Part shown: positions 1-12,300 of the stretch, piece by piece | How positions within the stretch are numbered: position 1 is the first letter of the stretch | Layout of the letters: each line of letters begins with the position of its first letter | NCBI RefSeq assembly: GCF_000003605.2 | Contig: NW_003122425.1 | Span: 14,863 to 63,504 of the forward strand | Length of the DNA: 48,642 bases | Reading direction: 5' to 3' | From: Saccoglossus kowalevskii | Taxonomy: Eukaryota; Hemichordata; Enteropneusta; Harrimaniidae | Translations under genes and position numbers: made by a program | Notes under the pieces: model-generated | Seen by the model: the letters and a program-made list of their open reading frames with translations, nothing else | Databases searched by the model: none | Told to the model about the DNA's origin: nothing

Positions 1-41
1 TGCGTACTTGGCATGCTCAATCAGGCAATCCATAGTCGAAT

Positions 42-385
42 GAAAACGAGTAAACAATATGACATACACAAATTTCGAAAGTTAATGACAAAGGTGTAAC
101 TAAACGTCATATCGACGAACCAGTTAATTTGTTTCTAACTATTTTAACACTTCCTAAATTAATTATTAACATTCATTGTTATAAATTAAATCAATTAAAT
201 TGAGTGTATGCAGTATCATCGTACTCCTATAAAGTGTTCCACAAACCATGATGGCGTATATGATCTTTTTATAACCTTTTCTCTTTATAAAATAAGGCTA
301 CAAATAAAACAATCTGTGGGTAACAAAAAAGACTGTTATGATTGTATGCATGTCTATGGTCTAGAATGCGAATTTAAAATATGGA
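42..385. repeat. Dispersed repeat, copy 1 of 2
   Basis: This stretch aligns by eye, with gaps, to about 1885-2293. Shared blocks include TTCGAAAGTTAAT, CATATCGA, a long common run around 180-213 (TTATAAATTAAATCAATTAA), AAGTGTTCCACAAAC, and near the end TTGTATG..GTCTATG.TCTAGA. The copies differ by many substitutions and indels, so this is an old duplication or two members of an interspersed family. The 113-codon frame at 208-549 lies mostly inside it and is not conserved in the other copy. Confidence 0.7.
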
Positions 386-1884
386 AAGATTACGCGCGTA
401 AGCGTCCTTTCAATAATCAAAATAAAAATGGCTACCATCAGGGTTTGATCGGACTACACAAAGAAGTTCTACACTTTTTGGATTTCGGCATTCTCATGGC
501 GTATTATTGGAAGGAAAAGATGTACGGAAATGACAGTAAGCTGCAGTAATTCTCCAGCTGTACTCTCTTCGTGTATACTTTGAGGTATTCTCGTAATAAC
601 GTATTCTCGGTTGGCATTTGAATGAGTCCGACTGTGTTAGAATACTATATTTCTACAATGATGGAAAGTAGGATTTATAACATTATAGTTTACATTAACC
701 TAAATACGCTAATATATTAGCACAATCAAATACCACAAGCCCTGATCGCCGAAATATTAATATTGTTCAGCGCAATGTCCAAGCTTAATGAAGGCTTGGA
801 AGAAGCGGGGGTCTTGCATAGTCAGATAAATGGGTGTTCCAGAAACACATAAACAGGGCTTTTTTTAATTCAATACGTTTCATCCAAAGAAATGAAATGA
901 CTAGATTTGTCTGGGATCGCAATAATTGTGGTGTTCATGCCTAAGCATTGTACAGTAACATATGCTTCATTCCCTTACAATCAGTGCTTTCAGTTTGATA
1001 CAATAATTTCACTTTAATCCAGTAGCACAAGCATAAGGAAACTGGACGTTATATTGTATTGCCTTTTAAATCCTATTTCATTAAAACAATAACGCATATT
1101 TCCGGGCATTAACATTTTTGCTGTAATATAATTTGTTAACATGTACATTTTTTTCATTTCGAACGGTAATTCGAATTTGGTATGTTCTATATAGGAACCG
1201 CATTTAAATTATCTATAATCAATTGGTATATCTAATTTGGCCATATTATATATAATATAATTAATGTTTTGACTATAACTGCTTCAAATGGATCGACAAC
1301 TCGTGGCATTACAGAATTTGTTACTTTTGTATTTATTGATTTTATAACCCGTTCACCTGAATTTACACATGTATATTGAGTTGTGGACATTAATTGTTTT
1401 TTAAAATAAACATTTTCAAAACATGTTGTTTTAACGTATTTAAAAATGTGTTGTTCAGACATTTTTTTAACATATCATATTTTAATTATACTGCCTCATC
1501 ATTGAATAAGAAAATCGCTCAGTTCCAATAATGATTTAAATGTAGAGACATACATTCAACTATTAAGTGATTTTGTAAAATCAGGACTATATATAATCAT
1601 CAGTAGCACCTGTGACAGTCTACTGAAGGTTGGAGTCGGTCTGATGATGCATATGCATTCAAAGAAAGATTGTCAACTAAATATTACAAAGGTCAGTAGC
1701 AAGCTGTGAGTTACAAAGCATTGTCGCACATGCTACGTGTGGTATAGACGTTTCGTCCGATGAGCTAAATAAGTTTATTGTTCATCCTAGCAATTGATGT
1801 GTAATCACCAGTTACATTAACGCCGTGTTCTAACTGTTTATTGCAATATGTTATGTACTGCGCCTGTTCAAGGTCGGGCGATAA

Positions 1885-2293
1885 CGAGTAATCAACGAGA
1901 AGTAACGTTTTCGAAAGTTAATCACATTTTTTCAAACCGCATATCGATGAACCCCTTTGTTTCTGACTCATTTGACACTTTTCGTTAGTATTCATGGTTA
2001 TAAATTAAATCAATTAAATTGAGTGTATGCAGTATCACGGTTCCCTGTCAACTACAAAAGTGTTCCACAAACTTCGATCAAGAGCGGATGCGTCTACATG
2101 TCATGTGTGGTACGCCTACAGAATACATGCATCTAACAGGGCTTCTAGTTCAAAAAAACAGCGAAATTCGTCCGGGCAGGACAACTCTTAGCAGAAAAAT
2201 TATGGCGGATATCACCTTTATTAAAATGTGCTTGCGATAAATAAAAAAATGTTATTTTTGTATGTACGTCTATGATCTAGATAGTCCCATATG
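1885..2293. repeat. Dispersed repeat, copy 2 of 2
   Basis: This is the partner of the repeat at about 42-385, in the same orientation. The best-conserved core is about 1998-2035. The rest is recognisable by ordered short matches (cgatgaac, aagtgttccacaaac, the tctaga-containing end). No coding frame is shared by the two copies, so it is treated as non-coding repeat. Confidence 0.7.
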
Positions 2294-2928
2294 GTACATT
2301 TGATCCTTCCATTGCAAGTTTCGAATACCGCGTACTGTCATTTACCGGTGTTTGGTCTCATTAGTTACAGCCTATATAAGCAACGAACCAACCAAGTAAA
2401 AGAAACAATAACAAAAAGCAACATAAATATGTATTCGGTAAACATTTTAAAAGCCAGTAAATTATAGAAATTTTTCAAATAATTAGGTAGTCGAATTCGG
2501 AGAAAAGTATTTTGTTAGCCAAAATTCTCGCTCACCTAAAGAAACCTTGACCATGAACCGGATTTAAGATGAGAATGTTATCGAGCAAACTACCACAGGT
2601 TGTTATGTCATGAATGTACTAGTTAGTAAATTATTTAACCAAGGATATGTACATAAATGTATGTATGTTAATTTTCATTCAGATTAGAAATGTACAATGT
2701 GCGTTGAAAGGAAACAAGTCACACAGATGGCGTTCCTCAATATAATTGGTTGAATGGGAATCATTACACAATTTTTAAAGGAATTAAAGGAAAAAGATTA
2801 CGATTGAATTTTGTGTAGAACATTTTTGTATGAAAATGACACATTTCGCGCAACGTGTTACCACATAATTCAGATGCCAATCATTTTATTTTCTGTTGTC
2901 TATTATTCGGAATAATCCAGATAGTTCT

Positions 2929-2977
2929 TATATAACGTATTGCATTGCGGAGACTAATCATTCGGGACTACAGACAG
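2929..2977 (+). promoter_or_regulatory. Gene A TATA box and short 5' UTR exon
   Basis: TATATAA at 2929-2935 is followed about 25-30 bases later by a plausible start site near 2960. A strong donor, ACAG|GTGAGT, falls after 2977. The matching acceptor is CTTCCCACAG ending at 3252, only 11 bases before the gene A ATG. This predicts an untranslated exon of about 18 bases and a roughly 275-base 5' UTR intron. Gene B has the same arrangement, which supports the call. The start site itself is inferred. Confidence 0.55.
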
Positions 2978-3263
2978 GTGAGTGTGAACACCATCGATGA
3001 TTATTTGACCAGTTTGTATGTAGATGAGAGAGACTACCGACGAAGAAGGTTCCGTACACGCTCAGAAATTGAACGATTAGATGAAATATTGCCGTTAACG
3101 CACTCGGGTATAAGTGTATATACAGTAACTAATTTCAGTTTTTAGATGTTGTTTTTTTTAAATGTATAATTGCCATGTTTCGTTACATATCCTAACATTG
3201 GTGTTAATGCTTGCTTTCGAGTACCGTCAAATTCTTAATTTACTTCCCACAGAAATATTCACT

Positions 3264-3329
3264 ATGGATTCAAGACTGGTAATTTTGCTAGTCCTGTTGG
3301 CAGTTTGCAGCGTGGTTGCTGCTAAAAAG
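3264..3329 (+). CDS. Gene A coding exon 1: signal peptide
   Basis: The exon encodes MDSRLVILLVLLAVCSVVAA followed by KK. It has one basic residue, a long Leu/Val core and small residues before a likely cleavage after VVA or VAA. It ends in phase 0 at AAAAAG|GTTAGT, the same phase and relative position as the signal-peptide exon of gene C. The ATG is the first one after the UTR acceptor. The next intron (3330-4985) carries a repeat copy. Confidence 0.85.
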
Positions 3330-6300
3330 GTTAGTACGTAAGATTGTCTTGATTGGCTATTTTCTCGTCTTTTCCTTGGAGCAAAGTTGCTAGTATAGCT
3401 TTCAGTTGGCAATAATTTTATAGATAAAATCACAAGTATTCAGGCGACCAGTACCAAGACAAATAGCATTGTTATATTTTTTAGTTGAGTTGGTAAGGTT
3501 GTTTGCGTTCTTTCTCAAAACATTCATTTTTACTGCGATCACACAATTAATCCTATTTGCTCGAACATGCATTTCCGGTCCCATCGTTTCATGGAAATAG
3601 AAACTCCTGTTTTGATATAAATGCCTTGATACGTGTGGATATAGCGATTGTAGTGGAACGACTCGCACGGCTTTGCAATGCATTGTTCATTAATTGACTG
3701 CTACAATTGTTTCTTGTGAGTTAGGAATTAGTAGTACAAGCGCTAGTACAAACAATATACAAACGAATACGGGTACGGTGTATGGAATGATAGGTAGTGT
3801 TTTGAAAGCTCTATCAGGGGGGAATTCTTCTCCACGGGGGTCTCCACACTTGTCAGGGGGAATCTCGTCTCGTCTCTATATCTCGTCCCCTTGAGGTATG
3901 GGATCGGGAAAGTCACTTATACTTTACAGTCAAATAAGACACACACAACGAAATACGTTTCAACTCTCGTCTTAGTCGATCAGTCGAGTACTCTACAAGA
4001 CACAGCGCCCTGGGGAAAAGTCCCCAAGACTATCGCAAGGCTGACCCAAGACTCTTTTAGACTGCGTCAGGGCTCGCCCCAAGTATCTCCAGGACTGAGT
4101 CTGTTCTTGTGTACTCCTCAAGACCAACTCAAACTCTCTTTATTCATTTTCAAAACTCTAACCAATTACAAAGCAGTAAAAAGACTCTAGGGCGTAACCT
4201 TCAATCATAAAGCCAATAACACTAAGTACTGAATACGTCATATCTTTTGATTAATCGTTCACTACATTAACAACTACGAATACCAACTGTCAGAATGAGT
4301 AGTCTGAATAGCGGCGGTTATCTGGTAATTAGTTTCAAATCACTGAGCCAAGTTCCGTCCAAAACTTCAAATAGGCCTAAACGATGACAGACATAACACA
4401 GCAATTCAGCTAATAATCAACTAATTAAGTCAGTCAACAGATACGCAAAAACAAATTCATGACAGCTCATACATTATGCATAAAGTTTGGAAAACTGGGG
4501 TGTCTTGAACGCATTCAGCTAAATGCCGACTATTGAAAACCCCTTCAACAAGTGGTGGTGTGCTGTTTCTTGGTCTATATTCAATAGTGGGCGATGAACT
4601 GCAAGCTGTTTAGAAAGCACACATATTTCAGAATTCAAGGCACCAATACAATTCGCGATAATTTTGCTCAGGTTTAATCGAACTTGATCAAATGAGCTTT
4701 GTCCTAATTTCCGTATTTAGAGAGGTTTTAAAGATTTCTCTGCTCTATGAATAGTTATCAAATGTCTTCTTTACATGCAATTATCGTCTCGAAGATATTG
4801 ATTTTTGTCAAGTGATGCAATGTTCATTACAAAATGATTATCACTCTCACTCTTTTAATAGATTTTGTTATTACTAATTATTATTAATTATTATTAATTA
4901 TGCTTTTCATAATATTTTATATATAATATCATAATTACTATATTGGCCTATTTTAATTATGTTCTCATTTCCAATGAAACACTAGAAAAAAGATAGTGAA
5001 GAGAACACTGACGTGGCCACTGACGAAGCCGCTGACGCAGCCGTCGAGGAAGCTGGCTCCGCAAGCAAAGACAAAAAAGAAAAAGAGGCAAGCGAATAGA
5101 AATTATGCTTTTGATAATATTTTTATAAATATATCATAATTACTATATTGGCTTATTTTATTTATGTTCTCGTTTCCAATGAAACACTAGAAAAAAGATA
5201 GTAAAGAGAACGATGGCGTAGCCGCCGAGGAAGCTGGCTCTGCAAGCAAAGACAAAAAAGAAAAAGAAGAAAAAGAGCACGGCAAAGGCAGTAAAGAAAA
5301 AAAGCACGGCAAAGGCAGTAAAGAAAAAAAGCACGGCAAAGGCAGTCATGAAAAAAAAGAAAAAACAAAAAAAGGAGGTAGGAACTATGGCGAATTATCG
5401 CTTCAAGAAAATTCATTGACTTCATGTGATTCAAACCATGTACTCCAAACTTAATGGTCTTTCATCTTGTTTTAATTTTGGCGATTGATTCAAGAAAGAA
5501 TTTCCTGCATTCATGTACGTGTGTTATATTTTGTATTGAATTTTATTGACTGGGCTATATACAATTAGAACCCCCCCTCCCCGAAGTGTATTGTGAAATT
5601 AGGCATTTTACAAATATAATACAATGTAATATGTTCATGTCTTAGGCTTTGAATAACTGAGAATATTTTTCTTATTCAAGCTCGCAAATTCAAACCCAGT
5701 AAGAAGCGACTGCCATTACCAGACAGTAAGTATTGTCACGGTCATAGTATGTATAATCGATTGTTGTTGGTGGTGGTAATAAATGATTCATTGTGCATTG
5801 ACAATATTCATGTTTGACAATTCTATGATATATATTTATATATGAGTGACCCTACAGATTTATTAAATGAATATAACTATACTCTTCCAATAAATATGGT
5901 ATTGTGGAATCACAAACTTGCCTTTATCGTGTGTTCATTTCACATCTTCTGCAAATATCGTATTGCGCGAGTTTTGATGTCACTTTGGATGCGCATCCAT
6001 ATCTCAAACATCTTGCTTGTCATTTTATATTTTAGACTTAGAGAAGGCACACATTTTTGCATGTGCGGCGCCGTACAATGGTGGCACTTACGTTCGGAAA
6101 TGCGACCACGATGTCAGTGTGAATGCATTAAACATCTTCCGCGATAGGTTATGAACTGCATTTCTGACAGTCGTGTTTTATTATTTATTCAATACTGCTA
6201 TGAACGTATTTTGATATCCTTGAAATATTTCTCACTACAGCCGTTTGCAACTGCGCCGCATGGGGAGATCCGCATTACATCAACACGAAGGGGACTAAAA

Positions 6301-9300
6301 TTGATTTCCAGGGGGATTGCGAATACCTGCTTTTTAAAGATAATGACCCCGATCACGACAACCCGCTCTTCATAGTGACTGCCAAAAATCAGTTTCGAGA
6401 TGAAGATGATGTGGTCACATTGACGGAAATGGTCACTGTTTTACTTTATGATTCAGAATACGATTATTACATAGAGGTTAAGATGTTCCAAAATAACGTA
6501 GTTCGTGTGAGTATTAACAATAATTATTCCACATTCAAAATAACTCCCTCAAACATCGACGTTTCATTCACTTGTAAAAATTTGCGCATGCATCGTCGTT
6601 CACAAAAACGTTTATGTCAAATTTACTATAGTGTGCATTTATGAAGAACAACATACATCATAGCTCACCAATATAGACATATATAGAGAGATTGTTCACC
6701 GAACGATTCTCCGACGCTTTTCCGATCAACTTTACTAGAGGTGTGACTGCTTTGGTTTAAAACTGTATCTCTTCGTACATAATGTACGACACCCTAATAT
6801 TAATTTGCCTTAATTAATATGTATATGTCAAGCCAAACTGAAGATCGTTTTTATTATTACAGATTGATGGAATTGACACGATACCCCCGATTCAAATCAA
6901 TGAGCATTATAGTCTTGACCATTACGGTAAGGGGGTTATTCTCATATCGGACTACGGTTTCTGGATGACGTGGGATTTCAAAAACCGCGCTGAGATGGGA
7001 GCCCCTGCTGAATACGAAGGGAAACTGGTCGGTATGTGCGGAAATTGTGACTTCACGTCCGACGATTTATTGATGCCAGATAACTCGATAGCGGAAGACT
7101 GGGTAACATTTGGTAATAGCTGGAAGACGGACAGCTCGTGAGTACAGTTCAGCGAGCACCATTTATTAAAAAACAGATAGCCACACAATTTGTCCTGTGG
7201 TAGCCATTATCATCACATGGCTGTGACAGCAAGCTGCTACTAAATTTAAAAAAAAAATATCTGACATGACTTTTTTTTGAAAACGATCATCACTTGATAT
7301 AAACACAAAGTCTAGCGGCGAACACGGTTATATGGCCTAAAATAACGGATATGAGTGGGAGCAGTGTAAGTAATCAGCTATAACAGATCTAAACATTATC
7401 GATGTGAACACATTTCGTTAAACCTATGTACGCCACAGAACTAATCAAGTAGAATAAAACTAATTATCACGTCTCGTTAAAAAAGACGCAATTACGATAA
7501 ACGCTTATTAATTACATTTGAGTTAGGTAGCATACTGTGAATGGAGATATAGTAGTTCTCATTTCAATAGGTGCATGAATCGAGAAAAAACGACTGAATC
7601 AACTCGAATCTTCGCAGATAATCATACACCTAAGAACATTGGCCAATTGATTCAGTTTTTGTTCACACTTGCACTTTATATGTTCATTCAGTTGCCTTGA
7701 TGTCACTGACACAGCCAGACCTTGCACCAGCGAAATGGAACTCGAGCACCGTGCTGATGACCAGTGTGGTATGATAATCGATCCCAATGGACCATTCAAC
7801 GACTGTGGGTTGAATGATCCTGACCTTGTATCTAGCTTGTATGAATCATGTATGTTCGATATGTGCTACACAAAAACAAATAGAGACGAGGCACTTTGTG
7901 ACAACTTGGGTACAGCCTATGACGAATGCAAATTGAACGGTTATACTCCCGGAGAATTCCGAACCGATACATTCTGCGGTAAGTGATATTACTATACTTT
8001 GTTTTGGTTTTTATTCAGAGAAACGTCAATTATTCGCTTGCATTGTCAAGATTTTAAATTAGGAGCTACAGCATATTGCTCTGCGTTTCTGTTACTTATA
8101 CACTGTGGTCACTTGATTTGTTTCTCGCGTTGATTGCTGTATTTGACGCGGGGTTTTAGAACCATTTTCTGCTATCTTCACAGATGATCCGTATTCTTCC
8201 GTATTCCATAGCTTTAAATCAGCATACTGCTGTCACTGCGACTAATGACAAAAACATGCGAAATATTGGAATGAAATTTTGCAAAGTTTTTGGAGTAGAT
8301 CTGAAACCGACTCGTATTGAAAACGAGTGTTTATTTGCCGCGAGGACCACCTATTGATCACCTTTACACTCCAGGGTCCCACATGTATCATACTATTTTT
8401 TGATCACCTGTTTCCCCTTTTCTGCAGCCCTACGGTGCCAAAACTATGCACGGTACGCCGAGGATGCACCTGCGTGTCCTAACACTTGCTTAAACCCCTT
8501 GGCTTCAACTGAATGCCCCGATGACCCTACTGAAGGTTGCAGTTGCATCGACAATTACCTATTGAGCGGTGATGAGTGCGTCCTGCCCGAGAATTGTGGA
8601 GCTGTTGACGAGAACTACATGTACCACAAGGTATATATCAAATTGTATCTACTTCGCTTATTCGGATGGTAGTGTGATCCGTCATGTCATTAACCTTGTC
8701 GATAGTATTTCATACGATGCGTATAGACAAACACTCACCATCGGAGTTCGCATTTGGTATGACATTTGATTCATTTCATAGAAAATGTGAAGATCCGATG
8801 ACAAGTCACAACTTCTACACAGTGTAAAAAGCAAGTTTTTATTTATTTATAATTTGTTGCTAGATTTAAACCCTCTTAATTCCGCACGCAACTGATCCTG
8901 TGTATTTGGCGTTTTGAATTACATCCCTTTTCCTTGCAAAAAGCGGAAATTAATGTCCTCATCGAATATTTGGTTCAACAGCTGGACGATCGCTGGGTTA
9001 CTGAAGGCTGCTCCGAAATGTGCATTGTAACGGGCCCAGAGACTATTGAGTGTGAGACATTTGGATGCGATATAGACGAGGAATGTGAAATTAAAGATGG
9101 AGGCTACCATTGCATCAGTAAGTTTCCAATCTATTTTTATAAATACCAACATAAATGCGGGTAATTGTCATTGAGAGTTTGTTAAACAAAATACATAAAA
9201 TCACAAGTTTTTGCAAAAGCGATATCCAAAGGTGTTGTTGAATTCTAAATCTGTCGATGCAGCAAAGCACAACGTTTCAAGCCAAATAGACCATAGCGCA

Positions 9301-12300
9301 AAGTTGTACACGTAGTGTACCAGTCATTTTGTTTAAATATTTGTTTATATATTTTATATACAGTCCGCGTAAACGTGACCTTGTCGATTGCACTTGAGTA
9401 CATTGCAGGGGTTCTCCAAACAAATGCGGTTGGCAGATAATCATAGCCCCTGGATTCCATTTAACTATTTTCCTTACACTAAATTGTGAAGTGCAAATAA
9501 AAAAAATTTGGGCATCGATAAATAAAATCTCGGATGATCAACATCAATATTTATTCAAACAGTCATCAAATGGTCTATATTGCGCGTCCGTGTCGTAAAT
9601 ACGTTTATCACATGGAGCGTGGACAGCAGCGCCAACAAAAGAAACAAAAACAAAGACAGCAAGAAATATATTGTATATACTGATACACACAAATTTTGCG
9701 ATTTACAAGTTGTTCATTCCTCTTTGTTCTATAACTCATACCATCACCAAATTGTTGAATTTGTATCCATCTGTCATTGCATATACGTGTACTAACACTG
9801 TTTTATTCATTCATTATTCCTATAGGTTCCGTAGAGGTGCGAGCCGCCCCCGATATTTTGAGCGAAGAAGAGTGTAACACCGTCGGAGGTATCTGCTCGG
9901 TATCCTGTGCGAACACCCCTCTTGGTGAACTAGCAGCAGACAACATGCTGTGTATTACGGGTCTTACGTGTTGTATTGTTCAGCAATGTACGTTTATTAC
10001 CATATTCTGTGAATTTGCCATTCTATAACATGCCCAAATAGTGCTGGCGTTTTTTTAAATAACTTTAAATCATTGTGCATTTATAATGACTAACTCATCG
10101 GTGCATTGTTACCTATTCTTTCGCTAGCTCTGTGCAGTAAGGACCATTACGGTGGTTTCTGTGATATAACATGTAACGACGGCTTGAATTCTATAAACGA
10201 TCCCGAGCTGTGCGAAGGTTTCCCAACAGGTTACGTGTGTTGCAAGCCAATAGGTAAGTATTGTATAGTTACCACCCACCAGACACTTGAGTTGTATCTA
10301 TATTACGCTTTCCGTGGCGTTTTGCGTGAGCAGTGTTGAGACAATTTTAAATGAACGCTACGAGTGCGTGAATTTTGAATAAATATTCACTAGCGGCGTG
10401 ACGGGTTTTGTGAGAAGGGAAAAGGTATAAATCTCCATTAGAAGCCAATACTGTACACAGGAAACAAGCCGATGTGCTCCAGGGCGATTGTTTCCATGAC
10501 CTGAGTATCTGTGACGTGTAAGTTGAGAAATCGTTTTTCCTTATTAACTCTTCCTTGTTTTGTTTTTCTCCCACAGTTGAAAGAAGAATTGGACGTAAGT
10601 ACCCCTTCGTAAACAACCCTTCGTAATTGTTTTTGTAGAATTATAAAATAACTGCATTGAAGTTAATGTTGGTCGTTTTTTTTTTTAAATTACAGTTTAC
10701 TTTCCGGAGCCAGCAATTGTTGACGGAGGTACGTGACTAGTTTTGATCACAGCTGTGTGATCCCATAAATAATGTGTCTCATTCGTTTTACCATAATCCC
10801 GCGAGCATCAATGACAACACAAATGGTTTCATACTTAATAATTATACACGATGATTATTTAATTTTTAATTTCACGGTTAATGAAATTGTACACTAAACT
10901 ATCGCTTTCTTTCATTCCGACAGAGCTTGGTGTTGAAAAACCATCGCCCGAGGGTAAATATTGTTAACATTTAATATCTATGGTAACAACTGCCCGTATG
11001 TCATATACAATAGCATGATACGGATTTGAAATATGCTAACTACTCTAAAAATGTCAATACTTCGTACTATACAAATTATAGTCATGTAATATTTGGATCC
11101 TATTCTTCACGCATACATTTATCACTTGAAATATACATACTTAGGGGCACTGGTTGTCGGGAAGAAAACATGTATATGTACTGCATGAATATTCGTTGTT
11201 GTTCGTAGAGATCGGCTCACATCCATCGCACACGATTGCGGCTACCGACCACCGACCTTTATTAATCGTCCTATTTTTTTTAAACAGATTTACCTCCCGA
11301 CGAGGAACTTGCAGCAGTTGGTAAGACACTTTTAACATTAGCAGTATTGTCGCACGTACAAATATAACGATGTTAATCACTATATGGTGCAATTAGTTTA
11401 CCTTTGACTGATATTTATTATTCGTTTGAACTTAGGTCCACCAGGCGAAGGTGCTCCTGCACCAGGTAAGACCATGCATTTCTTACCATAACATATCAAA
11501 CAATATTAGCTTTTATTTATTTGTTTGCTATCGTCAATACCATTGCCTATTTGACTTCAATCCTTTATCGCCAGTCACATTTGTTTTTTTCATTTTTCAG
11601 AAATTTATATCTTTTGTAGCCAATTGGAAATGCTGGTCATTATTATGACCGATTATTGAAACGAGCGTTTTTATTAGTCAATGGGTACCACGTGCTGCCC
11701 AGTTATCAAACAATAACTGGACAGTGCTTGAGGGCAATGTAACGAACGGACGAGTATGTGAACCAAATTTGTCCAACCGTTTCGCTTATGTGTACGGATC
11801 GTTTAAACATCAAACCCATCGCTAATAATTCATGTTAAACAATCTTGGCTATTTTTATCGTGGCACGACCCGTCGTAGATGCACTCAGTCTAATTACAAA
11901 GCAAGCATCGCCGGTGCGCTTGCTATGCGATCGTGTTATTCTTGTCAAGCACGCCGTGAGAAAATTGAATAAATGTGGTTCAAAATTAATATTATTGAAA
12001 AATACATACAATTTTGCAAAAGTTGTTTTGAATTCAATTTTGATAGAAAATATATAGAATTCAACTGAACAAACGTGCAATTAAACATCGAAATCAAAAC
12101 ATTAATTCGAATAACATGTAAAATAAATATTGTGTTTCTGGTAAAGTTGATAAACACACACAAAATATGTATGAAGGCAGACAACAGTTTTTAATTCACC
12201 AACATGTTCCATACAAATCTAATCTTGTAGTTAGTTATTATTAACACAACAATTGTGTGCATGCTGGTCTATATTGGAATCGATGAATGATTTTTTTTTC

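Larger units (their letters stand above)
1..2928. other. Intergenic region upstream of gene A
   Basis: No exon with recognisable domain content or a convincing splice-site pair is visible on either strand. The stretch is A+T-rich. It contains one diverged pair of related repeats (listed separately) and short open frames that look random. The last hundred bases lead into the TATA box assigned to gene A. Confidence 0.6.

Noticed and set aside
208-549. 113-codon open frame
   Set aside because: It starts inside a dispersed repeat, the frame is not kept in the second copy at 2019-2240, and there is no domain or splice context.
5158-5434. Phe/Leu-rich minus-strand frames (FAVLFFFT repeats)
   Set aside because: These are the antisense of the Lys/Glu-rich repeat exon of gene A, whose plus-strand frame fits the gene model.
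6117-6147. Donor candidate CGATAG|GTTATG for gene A exon 5
   Set aside because: It looks fair but leaves phase 2, which breaks the frame into the VWD exon. The GTGTGA donor after 6116 keeps it.
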